A DNA stretch of 64,000 nt from Actinomycetota bacterium (GCA_035765775.1 DASTWV010000053.1:24505-88504); one strand, 5' to 3'. Shown: positions 8,560-16,927, counted from the first letter of the stretch. The notes: generated from the sequence alone by a model not told the origin. A program made the numbers and translations.

Positions 8560-9365
8560 GCGTCCCGGTGATCGAGGTGCGGGAGCTGAGCGTGTCCATC
8601 GACGGGCGGCGGATCCTGGAAGGCGTCGGGTTCGCCCTGACCGCCGGCGAGTGGCTGGCGGTGGTCGGACCGAACGGGGCGGGCAAGACCACCCTGTTGC
8701 GCTGCATCGCGGGCGGGATGCCCTACCAGGGGTCGATCCGGTTGGCGGGCCATGAGGCCCAGGCCCTGCCCCGGGCGCAACGGGCCCGGCAGGTGGCGGT
8801 CGTCCCCCAGCACCCGGTCTTCCCCGAGGGCATGTTGGTTGCCGAGTACGTGCTGCTCGGCCGCACACCGCACGTGCCGCGCTTCGGCTTCGAGCGCCGC
8901 ACCGACTGGATCGTGGTCGAGGCGCTCCTGGCCCAGCTCGGCCTCTCGGCGCTGGCCAGCCGGGCGATCACCACCCTGTCCGGGGGCGAGCGCCAGCGGG
9001 CGGTGATCGCCCGTTCGCTGGCTCAGGAACCGGCGGTGCTGCTGCTCGACGAGCCGACCACCGCCCTCGACCTCGGCCACCAGCACGAGGTGCTCTCCCT
9101 GGTGGACGACCTCCGCCTCGCCCGGGGCCTGGCGGTGATCTCCGCCCTGCACGACCTCACCCTGGCCGGGCAGTACGCCGAGCGGTTCCTGCTGCTGGCC
9201 GAGGGCCGTCCGGTGGCGACCGGGGCGGCGGCCGAGGTGCTGGAGGCCGATCTCCTCGAGCGCTGCTACGGGACGCCGGTGTCAGTGATCGAGGTGGATG
9301 GCACAACCGTGGTGGTGCCGCCCCGCCCCGGGCAGCGCCGGGCTCAGCCGGCCGCCGGGCTGTAG
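8556..9365 (+). CDS. btuD: Vitamin B12 ABC transporter ATP-binding protein (BtuD-like)
   Basis: 269 residues with every ABC ATPase motif: Walker A GPNGAGKTT (about 41-49), a Q-loop in VAVVPQHPVF, signature LSGGERQRA, Walker B VLLLDEPTTALD, and H-loop His in ISALHDLTLA. The ATG at 8556 overlaps the btuC stop. It would power cobalamin uptake through BtuC. Its 3' end overlaps the convergent downstream gene by 22 bases. The substrate rests on operon and riboswitch context. Confidence 0.9.
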   Translation: MSVPVIEVRELSVSIDGRRILEGVGFALTAGEWLAVVGPNGAGKTTLLRCIAGGMPYQGSIRLAGHEAQALPRAQRARQVAVVPQHPVFPEGMLVAEYVLLGRTPHVPRFGFERRTDWIVVEALLAQLGLSALASRAITTLSGGERQRAVIARSLAQEPAVLLLDEPTTALDLGHQHEVLSLVDDLRLARGLAVISALHDLTLAGQYAERFLLLAEGRPVATGAAAEVLEADLLERCYGTPVSVIEVDGTTVVVPPRPGQRRAQPAAGL

Positions 9366-10054
9366 GCCTCGCTCGGGGCCGTCTCGGCCGCCGGGCTCGA
9401 TGCCCAGATCGCGGCCCCCAGGAACGCGGCGAGGAGGGCCAGGGCCGCCAGCGACCGGGCGGGCGGGGTGAGGTCCTGGTTGCACCCGCTGCCCGACGAT
9501 CCGCCGGCGGGCGCGCTCGGCCCGGCAAGGACCGAATTGATCCCCCTCTGGGGGTTCACCGGGGCGGCGTGATAGATCCGCTGCCCGCCCGGCTCCTGGA
9601 TGTAGGTGTAGCAGCGGGTCCGGGCCCCGCCGAAGATCAGCAGGCCGGCGCATCCGGCGGCGACGAGAAAGGCCGCCAGCGCGGCGAGGCCGACGGCGAG
9701 GCGGGGATGGGGACCGGAACCCAGGCGGACGTAGCTGATCAGGGACAGGACGCTCGGGACGATCAGCAGCGGGGTGAACGAGAGCGACGTGGGGACAAGG
9801 GCGAACCCCATCACGGCCGCCGCCGCCAGAAGTCCCCGCCGCCGCCCCCGGCCGACGCCGAGGATGGCCAGCACCGCCGGCATGAGGTAGAGCGTTCCCA
9901 GGGCGACGGCGTGGAGGGTCACGGCGCCGTTCGGGGGGCCGTCCCGTACCTCGCGGACGAGCAGGACGGCCGAGAGGACACCGAAGGCGGCGAACAGCGC
10001 GGCCCCGACCATGCCCGGGGCCCATCCCCGTTCGTGCCGCTCGGCAGTGACCAT
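9344..10054 (-). CDS. Multi-pass membrane protein, unknown function
   Basis: 236 residues from an ATG at 10054. Hydrophobic segments near residues 14-34, 45-66, 72-90, 93-112 and 120-142 predict about five helices. A polar loop (RTRCYTYIQEPGG and following) then precedes a last helix near 205-222. I recognise no family. The frame continues open upstream without a stop, so an earlier start cannot be excluded, but residues before MVTAERHERG look non-coding. It overlaps the end of btuD and probably has nothing to do with B12 transport. Confidence 0.6.
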   Translation of the reverse strand: MVTAERHERGWAPGMVGAALFAAFGVLSAVLLVREVRDGPPNGAVTLHAVALGTLYLMPAVLAILGVGRGRRRGLLAAAAVMGFALVPTSLSFTPLLIVPSVLSLISYVRLGSGPHPRLAVGLAALAAFLVAAGCAGLLIFGGARTRCYTYIQEPGGQRIYHAAPVNPQRGINSVLAGPSAPAGGSSGSGCNQDLTPPARSLAALALLAAFLGAAIWASSPAAETAPSEAYSPAAG

Positions 10055-10112
10055 CGGTGTATGAGCATGCCCCCTGCCGACCAAAACCGCACGGGGTGCG
10101 AGCGGGCAAGGC

Positions 10113-11525
10113 TTACGGAACCAGAACGATCTTGCCGAATGTATGGCCACGGGCGACCAACCGGTGAGCCTCGGCCACCTCCGTGAGCGGAACGGTGGCC
10201 GCCACCCGGACCCGGAGGCGCCTGGCCTCGGCGAGGCGGACCAGCTCGAGCCGGGCGGCGGCCCGGATCTCCGTGCCCGGGTCAGCCCCGGGCGCGCCGC
10301 CGAGCACCCTGATCCCCTCGGCGAACCCCCGCCGGACCGCAGCGATGCTGACGACCCGGTGATAGTCGGCGACCAGAGCCAGCGAGACGTCGATGGCCTC
10401 GTCGGTCCCGGCGGTGTCGATGGCGGCGGCAACGCCCACGGGGGCGAGACTCCGTATGCGCTCGAGGAGCCCGGGACCGTAGGTGACGGGCTCGGCGCCC
10501 AGCTCCCGGAGGTAGGCGTGGCGGGACTCGCTGGCCGTGGCGACGACCCGGACACCGGCGATGCGTGCGAGCTGGACGGCCATGAGCCCGACGCCACCCG
10601 CCGCCCCGTGGATGACGACGGTCTCGCCGGCGGTGATGGCGGCGGCTGACACGCAGTGCACCGCGGTCGCCCCGGCGAGGAGCAGACCGCCGGCCTCCTC
10701 GAACGAGAGTGCCGGCGGCTTGGGCACGACCGCTTCGGCCGGGACCACAACCTGCGACGCGTAGGCCCCCTGGATGCGGTAGGCGACGACCTCATCGCCG
10801 ACGGCGATCGGGCCGGCCGGCCCGGCGGCGTTTTGGCCGACGGCCGTGACCATCCCCGACGCCTCCAGGCCCAGGCGCATCGGAAGAGCCGCCGGATCCC
10901 GGCTGAAGGCGCCGCTGTAGGACTTGTAGTCGACAGGGTTGGTGCCGGCTGCCCGGACGTCGAGGAGCACCTCGCCCGGGCCGGGGGCCGCGGTGGGGGC
11001 GTCGACGAGGCGGAGCACCTCCGGCCCGCCGTAGGCGGTGGCGACAACGGCGGCCGCCACCTGATGCGTCAGCGTCTCCCCTCTTGGGTGCAGTCGTTCA
11101 GCCCCGGAGCTGGCCCTGGACGGGAGCTGCGCCGTGCCCAGGGGGGTCAAGGAACCACCGAACTCGAGTGAGATTCTATGCATTTGCCTCACCCGAACTA
11201 TCAGGGCGACCCCGTTGAGTCCTGCACAAACGGCAAACCCAAGAAAGAAGAGCGGGTAGCGCCCTCCACCAGTGCTGTGCCTCATCAGTATGGCCATCGC
11301 GGCCCAGGCAGCGGCGAACACGACTTGGAACCCTGCAAACACAACTTGCCCGCGCATGCGCCGCTCATCGCTGAGGGCATAGTTCACGACCAGGGCCGCG
11401 AGCTCGGCACTCCCAGGAGCGATCCCGGCTGCCACGCCCCGGTAGATCCGCCGACCCTCTCTTGGCTTGATCCCAAGGGTGGTGAGCAGATACCGCCGTT
11501 GCTGCCTCAAGGTGCGTTCGTCCAT
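10113..11525 (-). CDS. Fusion of a small two-helix membrane protein with an NADPH:quinone oxidoreductase-like (MDR) domain
   Basis: One uninterrupted frame of 470 residues. Residues 1-120 contain two predicted membrane helices (about 63-83 and 90-112) after a basic N-terminus. From residue 156 on the protein is a medium-chain dehydrogenase/reductase of the quinone-oxidoreductase branch: VAAAVVATAYGGPEVL, AAGTNPVDYKSYSG, the nucleotide-binding HGAAGGVGLMAVQLA, and C-terminal GKIVLVP. No zinc-binding cysteines are seen. Stand-alone relatives begin exactly where Val156 (GTG at 11058-11060) lies, so two genes may have fused, or the GTG may be used as an internal start. The oxidoreductase substrate is unknown. 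Confidence 0.75.
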   Translation of the reverse strand: MDERTLRQQRRYLLTTLGIKPREGRRIYRGVAAGIAPGSAELAALVVNYALSDERRMRGQVVFAGFQVVFAAAWAAMAILMRHSTGGGRYPLFFLGFAVCAGLNGVALIVRVRQMHRISLEFGGSLTPLGTAQLPSRASSGAERLHPRGETLTHQVAAAVVATAYGGPEVLRLVDAPTAAPGPGEVLLDVRAAGTNPVDYKSYSGAFSRDPAALPMRLGLEASGMVTAVGQNAAGPAGPIAVGDEVVAYRIQGAYASQVVVPAEAVVPKPPALSFEEAGGLLLAGATAVHCVSAAAITAGETVVIHGAAGGVGLMAVQLARIAGVRVVATASESRHAYLRELGAEPVTYGPGLLERIRSLAPVGVAAAIDTAGTDEAIDVSLALVADYHRVVSIAAVRRGFAEGIRVLGGAPGADPGTEIRAAARLELVRLAEARRLRVRVAATVPLTEVAEAHRLVARGHTFGKIVLVP

Positions 11526-11570
11526 GGCAGGTCAATGGTAAGCCACGTTACTGGTAGCCCCAAACCTCGG

Positions 11571-11744
11571 TCACCTTGACCACCCGTAGCCCTCAACCGG
11601 AAACCCATCGGACTCGACGGTCAGGGGCAGACCGCCGGTTGCGCCGGCCCCCGCCGGGGCGGCCCGGAGGACGGCCCGGAGATAGTTGGTGGAGTAGTAC
11701 ATCCCCTGGCTGTACCACGCCGCCAACATTGCCCGGGGAGCCAC
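11571..11744 (-). CDS. Small ORF with a WYSQGMYYS motif, unknown function
   Basis: 57 residues from a GTG at 11744 (or 52 from an ATG at 11729). The start reads MAPRAMLAAWYSQGMYYS and the end SDGFPVEGYGWSR. More than three quarters of third codon positions are G or C, which supports coding. The Trp/Tyr-rich MLAAWYSxGMYYS pattern superficially resembles the YG-box region of SMN-type oligomerisation motifs, but I would not assign a function. It lies just downstream of the tRNA-Gly gene on the same strand. Confidence 0.35.
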   Translation of the reverse strand: MAPRAMLAAWYSQGMYYSTNYLRAVLRAAPAGAGATGGLPLTVESDGFPVEGYGWSR

Positions 11745-11820
11745 CGCCGGCCCTCACGGCCCGGCCCGGGCACGGCCCCACCCGAGCGCCGGTCTCCTCA
11801 TGAGAAGGGGGTTTACCTGG

Positions 11821-11893
11821 AGCGGACGACGGGATTCGAACCCGCGACCCTCACCTTGGCAAGGTGATGCTCTACCAACTGAGCCACGTCCGC
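11821..11893 (-). tRNA. tRNA-Gly (anticodon GCC)
   Basis: A 73-base cloverleaf on the minus strand. The acceptor GCGGACG pairs with CGTCCGC, the D-arm reads GGCTCAGTTGGTAGAGC, the anticodon loop contains TTGCCAA (GCC), and the T-arm is CGGGTTCGAATCCCG. A genomic CCA follows at 11818-11820. Longer open frames through it are spurious. Confidence 0.95.
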
Positions 11894-11905
11894 GTTCCGG
11901 CCATC

Positions 11906-12463
11906 CTACCGTACGCCGGGGCCGATCCCCCCGCCGTAGTACAGCGTCTCCGGCGGGTGGTCCGACCCGGCATTGGTGAACAGGGCCACCAGCGCCCGGG
12001 GATTGGTCCACAGGCCGAGTGCCATCCGGCTCTCCTGCCACCGGGCCGCCAGGCCCACGACGAGGCCCAGCCCGGCGAAGCCGAGGAACCCACCCGCCGT
12101 CGTCCCGAACCACGCCGGGTTGAACCTCGCAGGCCACAGTGCCAGCGTCGCCACTTCGATGATGCAGATCGCCGCCGAGACCCCCAGCAGCATGATGGCC
12201 AAGCGGGATGTGGTGGGGTACTGAGCATCGGCCGGGGCCGGGCCAGGCTTGCCACGGCGCAGGATGATCGACCCAGCCAGCAGGGACAGCGGCCACACCG
12301 GCGCCGCCACCGTCAGGGTCATGGCCAGCACGTCGGGCATCATCGACCGCAGGGCGAGCCCGTGCGCCAACCCGTCCAGGAGCGCCACGACCGCGGGCGG
12401 GACCAGGGCCATCCCCGACAGCCATGCGGTGGTCGTCAGTCGTCGGAGGGTGGGCGGGCGCAT
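11906..12463 (-). CDS. Four-helix membrane protein, unknown function
   Basis: 185 residues from an ATG at 12463. Predicted helices lie near residues 14-36, 44-67, 87-110 and 122-141, followed by a soluble tail ending GGGIGPGVR. I recognise no family. It is 13 bases upstream of tRNA-Gly on the same strand. A perfect 15-bp inverted repeat separates it from dut, so it is probably transcribed separately. Confidence 0.6.
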   Translation of the reverse strand: MRPPTLRRLTTTAWLSGMALVPPAVVALLDGLAHGLALRSMMPDVLAMTLTVAAPVWPLSLLAGSIILRRGKPGPAPADAQYPTTSRLAIMLLGVSAAICIIEVATLALWPARFNPAWFGTTAGGFLGFAGLGLVVGLAARWQESRMALGLWTNPRALVALFTNAGSDHPPETLYYGGGIGPGVR

Positions 12464-12508
12464 GCCGCCATGGTACTCAGACCACAGGGGGCGGCCCGAG
12501 CTGATGTC

Positions 12509-12545
12509 GGGGACATTTGTCCCGGATTGTGGGACAAATGTCCCC
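12509..12545. repeat. Perfect inverted repeat with 15-bp arms
   Basis: GGGGACATTTGTCCC at 12509-12523 and its exact complement at 12531-12545 flank a 7-base loop. It is 16 bases past the dut stop, so it could terminate the nrdR-dut transcript, though no U-run follows. Each arm itself contains GGGACA/TGTCCC symmetry, so it could also bind a protein. Confidence 0.6.
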
Positions 12546-12560
12546 AGTTTCGAGCCCGCC

Positions 12561-13004
12561 TCACCGACCGGTGGACCCGAACCCGCCTGCTCCCCGCTCG
12601 GACGCAGGCAGCTCGTCGACCTCCTCCAGTGCCGCCACGACCACGGGCTGGATCACCAGCTGCGCCACCTTGTCGCCCCGCTCGATCGCGATCGGCTCGG
12701 CCGGGTCCAGGTTGATGGCCACCACGGCGATCTCGCCCCGGTACCCGCTGTCGATGAGCCCGGGTGAGTTCACCAAGCCCAGGCCCTGGCGGGCCGCCGC
12801 CCCGGACCGGGGCTGCACGAAGCCGGCATACCCGGGGGGAATGGCCACGGCGACGCCCGTGGGGATGCGGGAGCGCTCCCCCGGTGCCAGCGTCACCGAC
12901 GCGGCTGCGAAGAGGTCGAGGCCGGCATCGCCGACTCGGGCGTACGCCGGCAGGGGCAGTCCTGTGTCGAGGCGGCGGATCGGGACCCGGAGGCCCTCGC
13001 TCAC
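12561..13004 (-). CDS. dut: dUTP diphosphatase
   Basis: 147 residues, typical for trimeric dUTPase, which hydrolyses dUTP to dUMP and diphosphate to keep uracil out of DNA and supply thymidylate synthesis. All five family motifs are present: [31 protein letters not shown] (with the catalytic Asp), [10 protein letters not shown], and the C-terminal phosphate lid [11 protein letters not shown]. The GTG start at 13004 overlaps the nrdR stop by three bases, indicating an nrdR-dut operon and a common nucleotide-metabolism role. Confidence 0.96.
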   Translation of the reverse strand: MSEGLRVPIRRLDTGLPLPAYARVGDAGLDLFAAASVTLAPGERSRIPTGVAVAIPPGYAGFVQPRSGAAARQGLGLVNSPGLIDSGYRGEIAVVAINLDPAEPIAIERGDKVAQLVIQPVVVAALEEVDELPASERGAGGFGSTGR

Positions 13005-13489
13005 TCCTCCGGGACCCCGGCGGGCTGCTTGGGGGGCACCTTCTTGGCCAGCAGGCCCAGCTCGCGCTCGAAGTCGTTCAGTTCCTTGAAGTCCTTGTAG
13101 ACACTGGCGAAGCGCAGGTAGGCCACCTCGTCGATGTCGCGCAGGCGCTCCAGCACGTCCCGGCCGAGATCGGCGCTGGAGACGACGGTGCGCCCCTCGA
13201 GGCGGATGGTCTCGACGATGTCGTCCACCAGCCGGTCCAGGGTCTCGGGCGCCACCTGACGGTTCTTGCACGCCTTGCGGATGCCGGAGAGCAGCTTCTC
13301 CCGGTCGAAGGACTGCCGGCCCCCGGAGCGCTTGGCGACGAGCAGCGGGGCGTTCTCCATGCGCTCGAAGGTGGTGAAGCGTTGACCGCACCCCTCGCAC
13401 TCCCGGCGGCGCCGGATGGCGTGGCCGTCCTCGGCGACGCGCGAGTCCACAACCCGGTCCTGATCCTCACCACATGTCGGGCAACGCAT
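13001..13489 (-). CDS. nrdR: Transcriptional repressor NrdR
   Basis: 162 residues from an ATG at 13489, just before the conserved MRCPTCGE. An N-terminal zinc ribbon (CPTC and CEGC) is followed by the RFTTFERME signature and an ATP-cone (about 45-135) that senses ATP/dATP. NrdR represses ribonucleotide reductase genes when dATP is high. The class II reductase gene nrdJ lies about 0.5 kb downstream of the nrdR 5' end on the same strand. It is translationally coupled to dut. A 12-bp palindrome (13515-13526) sits in its promoter region. Confidence 0.96.
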   Translation of the reverse strand: MRCPTCGEDQDRVVDSRVAEDGHAIRRRRECEGCGQRFTTFERMENAPLLVAKRSGGRQSFDREKLLSGIRKACKNRQVAPETLDRLVDDIVETIRLEGRTVVSSADLGRDVLERLRDIDEVAYLRFASVYKDFKELNDFERELGLLAKKVPPKQPAGVPEE

Positions 13490-13514
13490 CGCGAAGAATT
13501 CTACGCTGCCAGGG

Positions 13515-13526
13515 ACCACATGTGGT
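13515..13526. promoter_or_regulatory. Palindrome upstream of nrdR, candidate NrdR operator
   Basis: ACCACATGTGGT is a perfect 12-bp palindrome ending 26 bases before the nrdR start codon. A related palindrome, CAACATGTTG with flanking CCA, is in the nrdJ leader. NrdR sites are AT-centred 16-bp palindromes in other bacteria, so this match is only partial; an NrdR role is a guess from position. Confidence 0.3.
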
Positions 13527-13595
13527 GGCTCTTCCAACTAGCCGCTCTAGATGTTGGGCTTGTCCGTCCGGAGCCCGCCCGGATGCGACGCCGGC

Positions 13596-13955
13596 TCAGA
13601 CCGGACGCCGGGTGTCGGCGAAGAACTCGACCACGTAGCCGTCCGGGTCCGCCACCTTCAGGGAGGTCAGGCCGGGCTCCTCCCACCAGGCGACCTCCCG
13701 CAGCCCCCGGGCGGCGAACTCCCGCCGCCGGGCCTCCACCGCCTCGGCGCCGGACAGGCGGAAGCCGAAATGGGCCATCCCGAGATCCGCCGGGCGCCCC
13801 TGCACGAAGGCCAAGACGAACCCGGCCGGCGTGGTCAGGACCACACCGTCATCCGCCTCCCGCACCCACCCCCGCAGACCGAAGACGTCCCGGTAGAAGG
13901 CCAGGGAGGCGTCCGGGTTGGAGACGACGAGGGCGAGGTGACCGATCTCGCTCAC
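13596..13955 (-). CDS. VOC (glyoxalase/bleomycin-resistance) family protein
   Basis: 119 residues forming one vicinal-oxygen-chelate domain with two beta-alpha-beta-beta-beta halves. It begins MSEIGHLALVVSNPDASLAF, which includes the first metal-ligand His. The second half has AHFGFRLSG, and the protein ends with DPDGYVVEFF, whose Glu is the usual last metal ligand. The family covers lyases, dioxygenases and drug-binding proteins; the substrate cannot be told. It lies between nrdJ and nrdR on the same strand, probably by chance. Confidence 0.85.
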   Translation of the reverse strand: MSEIGHLALVVSNPDASLAFYRDVFGLRGWVREADDGVVLTTPAGFVLAFVQGRPADLGMAHFGFRLSGAEAVEARRREFAARGLREVAWWEEPGLTSLKVADPDGYVVEFFADTRRPV

Positions 13956-13989
13956 GGTCCCCCACCCTCGCCGCTGACTTCAGGCAGAG

Positions 13990-16785
13990 CTACGAGCAGC
14001 CGCTCGTCGTCCCGCACGACTCGCATACGAAGCACGATCCCGCCGGCCGCATCGAGATTCCGCACGTGTAGCACAGAGGGGCATCGACGGCGGGGTTGCG
14101 CACGACCAGCCGGGGCAGCCCCTCGACGGGCATGTCGGGGGGCGCCGGGGCAGCCGGAGCTGCGGCCTCCGAACCCTCGAGGTGACTGCCGTGGCCGTTG
14201 GTGACGATCGGCTGCCCGCCGTCGAGTGCCCGCTTGCGCTCGGTGGTGGTGAAGACGTTGAGCGCCGCCCGGTCCTCGGGGCTCAGGTAGTCGGCCCCCA
14301 GCCGCCGGAAGATGTAGTCGACCACCGAGGTGGCGAAGCGGAAGTCGGGGTCGTCGGTGATGCCTGAAGGCTCGAAGCGCATGTTGATGAACTTCTCGAC
14401 GTAGGCCTTCAGCGGCACCCCGTACTGCAGGCCGATGGAGATGGCGATGGCGAAGGCGTCCATCACTCCGGCCAGCGTGCTGCCCTGCTTGGCCACCTTC
14501 AGGAAGATCTCGCCCAGCTCCCCGGTGTCGGGGTACTCCCCGGCGTTGACGTAGCCGTCGCAGTCGGCGATGCGGAACGAGGTGGTCTTCGACGGCCGCT
14601 TGCGGGGCAGGCGACGGCGCACCGGGCTCGGCCGCTCGGCCGCCTTGGGGGCCTCGGCGGCGGCAGGCGTGGCCTTGTCGCTCCCCTTCTTGTCGCCCCC
14701 CTTCTTGTCGGCCGACAACGGCTGGCCCACCTTGCAGTTGTCCCGGTAGATCGCCAGGTTCTTCAGCCCGAGGCGCCAGCCCTCCAGGTAGAGGGCCTCG
14801 ATCTCCTCGACGGTGGCGGTCTCCGGCATGTTCACCGTCTTGGAGGAGGACCCGGACAGGAAGGGCTGCACGGCGGCCAGCATCTTCACGTGGCCCATGT
14901 AGTGGATCGGGCTGTCGCCCATGGCGCAGTCGAAGACCGGGTAGTGGTCCTCGTGCAGGTGCGGCGCCCCCTTGACCGTGTTGTTCTCGGTCACGTAGTC
15001 GACGATGTCGGCGACATGGCGGGGCGGGTAGCCGAGCTGCTTCAGCGCCTTCGGCACTCCCTGGTTGACGATCTTCATCGTCCCCCCGCCCACCAGCTTC
15101 TTGGTCTTGGCCAGCGCGAGGTCGGGCTCGATGCCGGTGGTGTCGGCGTCGAGCAGGAAGCTGATGGTTCCGGTCGGTGCGATGAGGCTCACCTGGGCGT
15201 TGCGGTAGCCGTAGCGCTCGCCCAGCTCGAGGGCGTCGTCCCAGGCCAGCTTGGCGGCGTCGACGATGCGCCGGGGCGCCAGCGCAGTATCGATGCCATC
15301 GACCGCGTCCCGGTGCCGGCGGATGACATCGAGGTGGGCCTCGGCGTTGCCCGGCACCGTCCAGCCCGGGTAGGGGCCGAGGACGCCGGCGATCTCCGCC
15401 GAGCGCCGGTAGGCCACGCCGCTCATGAGGGCGGTGATGGCCGCCGCCCACGCCCGCCCGGCGTCGGAGTCGTAGGACACCCCCTGTTGCATGAGCAGGG
15501 CGCCGAGATCGGTGTAGCCGATGCCGAGCTCCCGGTAGTTGTTGACCATGGCGGTGACCTTGGGGGTCGGGTACTCGGCGTTGTGCACCGAGATGTCCAT
15601 GGCCGTGATGGTGGTCTCGACAGCCGCGGTGAACGAGGCGACGTCGAAGCTGCCGTCGTCCTGCACGAACTTGGTCAGGCGGATGGACGCCAGGTTGCAG
15701 GATGTATTGGCAGGACGGACATATTCCCCACATGGGTTAGTTGCCCGGATCGGCCCCGCCGCCGGCGAGGTGTGCCACCGGTTCATGGTGTCCAGGTAGA
15801 ACACGCCCGGGTCGGCGCATTCCCAGGCCGCCTCGGCGATCTCCCGCATCAGCGCCCGGGCCTTCAGGGTCTTGATGGTCCGGCCGTCCTTCACCGCCTT
15901 CAGGTCCCAGTCCCGGTCGTCGAGGTAGGCCTGCAGGAAGGCGTCGCTCAGGCCCACCGAGTTGTTGGCGTTCTGGTACTGCAGCGAGTGCGAGTCCGCC
16001 CCGTCGAGGTCCATGTCGAAGCCCGCCTCCCGCAGAGCCCGGGCCTTGCGCTCCTCCCGGACCTTGCAGGTGATGAACTCCTCGACGTCGGGGTGGTCCA
16101 CGTCCAGGACCACCATCTTGGCCGCCCGGCGGGTGGAGCCGCCGGACTTGATGGTGCCGGCCGAGGCGTCGGCGCCCCGCATGAACGACACCGGCCCGGA
16201 CGCCGTCCCACCCGAGGTGAGCAGCTCCTTGGAGGAGCGCAGCTTGGAGAGGTTGATCCCCGCCCCCGACCCGGCCTTGAAGATCAGGCCCTCCTCGACG
16301 TACCAGTTGAGGATCGACTGCATGTCGTCCTCGACGTCGAGGATGAAGCAGGCCGACACCCGGGGCGGGTTGACCAGGCCGACGTTGAACCACACCGGCG
16401 AATTGAACGCCATCTTCTGCATCAGCAGCAGGTGGGTGAGCTCGGCGGCGAAGGTCTCCTCGCTCCCGTCGGAGAAGTACCGGTCCCCGATCCCCCGCTC
16501 GGTGTACCAGCCCACGACCCGGTCGATCATGGATTTGACCGACCCCTCCCGGCGGGGCGACCCGAGCGGGCCCCGGAAGTACTTCTGGGCCACGATGTTG
16601 GTGGCATTCTGCGACCAGGCCTTCGGGAACTCCAGGTCGCGCTGCTCGAAGGCGATCTTGTCGCCTGAGCCGATGCGGGCGTCCCGCCGCTCCCACTCCA
16701 CCTCCGCATAGGGGTGGAGCCCGGGCTGCGTGAAGTACCGCTCCATGCGGAGCCCTGCCGTGTGAACGCCGTCGCTCACTCTCAT
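13990..16785 (-). CDS. nrdJ: Vitamin B12-dependent (class II) ribonucleotide reductase
   Basis: 931 residues. It makes deoxyribonucleotides using adenosylcobalamin as radical source, without oxygen. Recognisable parts are the N-terminal entry FPKAWSQNATNIVAQKYF, an active-site Cys in RVSACFILD, FKAGSGAGINLSKLRSSKE, and the radical-site motif NPCGEY (N-x-C-x-E) followed by NTSCNLASIRL. The C-terminus holds a zinc/redox cysteine tail (CYTCGISM and CFVCESCG). The ATG at 16785 follows GGGGAGGG. Dependence on B12 links it to the riboswitch-controlled btuFCD operon in the same window. NrdR is its likely repressor. Confidence 0.95.
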   Translation of the reverse strand: MRVSDGVHTAGLRMERYFTQPGLHPYAEVEWERRDARIGSGDKIAFEQRDLEFPKAWSQNATNIVAQKYFRGPLGSPRREGSVKSMIDRVVGWYTERGIGDRYFSDGSEETFAAELTHLLLMQKMAFNSPVWFNVGLVNPPRVSACFILDVEDDMQSILNWYVEEGLIFKAGSGAGINLSKLRSSKELLTSGGTASGPVSFMRGADASAGTIKSGGSTRRAAKMVVLDVDHPDVEEFITCKVREERKARALREAGFDMDLDGADSHSLQYQNANNSVGLSDAFLQAYLDDRDWDLKAVKDGRTIKTLKARALMREIAEAAWECADPGVFYLDTMNRWHTSPAAGPIRATNPCGEYVRPANTSCNLASIRLTKFVQDDGSFDVASFTAAVETTITAMDISVHNAEYPTPKVTAMVNNYRELGIGYTDLGALLMQQGVSYDSDAGRAWAAAITALMSGVAYRRSAEIAGVLGPYPGWTVPGNAEAHLDVIRRHRDAVDGIDTALAPRRIVDAAKLAWDDALELGERYGYRNAQVSLIAPTGTISFLLDADTTGIEPDLALAKTKKLVGGGTMKIVNQGVPKALKQLGYPPRHVADIVDYVTENNTVKGAPHLHEDHYPVFDCAMGDSPIHYMGHVKMLAAVQPFLSGSSSKTVNMPETATVEEIEALYLEGWRLGLKNLAIYRDNCKVGQPLSADKKGGDKKGSDKATPAAAEAPKAAERPSPVRRRLPRKRPSKTTSFRIADCDGYVNAGEYPDTGELGEIFLKVAKQGSTLAGVMDAFAIAISIGLQYGVPLKAYVEKFINMRFEPSGITDDPDFRFATSVVDYIFRRLGADYLSPEDRAALNVFTTTERKRALDGGQPIVTNGHGSHLEGSEAAAPAAPAPPDMPVEGLPRLVVRNPAVDAPLCYTCGISMRPAGSCFVCESCGTTSGCS

Positions 16786-16847
16786 GTGCCCTCCCCACTA
16801 TGAAACGCAGCGGCCGGCGACATTCTTTCCAGAGACTGCGAAAAAAT

Positions 16848-16857
16848 CAACATGTTG
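16848..16857. promoter_or_regulatory. CAACATGTTG palindrome in the nrdJ leader
   Basis: A 10-bp palindrome about 63 bases upstream of the nrdJ ATG, downstream of the predicted promoter. It shares the ACATGT core and a neighbouring CCA with the palindrome before nrdR, which suggests a common regulator, possibly NrdR. The support is positional only. Confidence 0.3.
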
Positions 16858-16898
16858 TGGTCCAGCCGGCCGCTGACGCAAGATCTCGTAGGGGTGAG

Positions 16899-16927
16899 AG
16901 CCTAAATTACAGACCTGTAAGAGTCAA
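16899..16927 (-). promoter_or_regulatory. Predicted nrdJ promoter with a palindrome in its spacer
   Basis: On the minus strand TTGACT (16922-16927) and TAGGCT (16899-16904) are spaced by exactly 17 bases, a good housekeeping promoter, about 115 bases before nrdJ. The palindrome TTACAGACCTGTAA (16907-16920) fills the spacer, an ideal place for a repressor to block polymerase. The factor is unknown. Confidence 0.5.

Noticed and set aside
11754..12425. Minus-strand open frame through tRNA-Gly
   Set aside because: It reads straight through a well-formed tRNA and overlaps the better supported membrane protein in another frame.
14890..16668. 592-residue plus-strand open frame opposite nrdJ
   Set aside because: It is antisense to a clearly recognised gene and is His/Arg/Gly/Val-rich, as expected from reversed high-GC coding sequence; no domain is seen.
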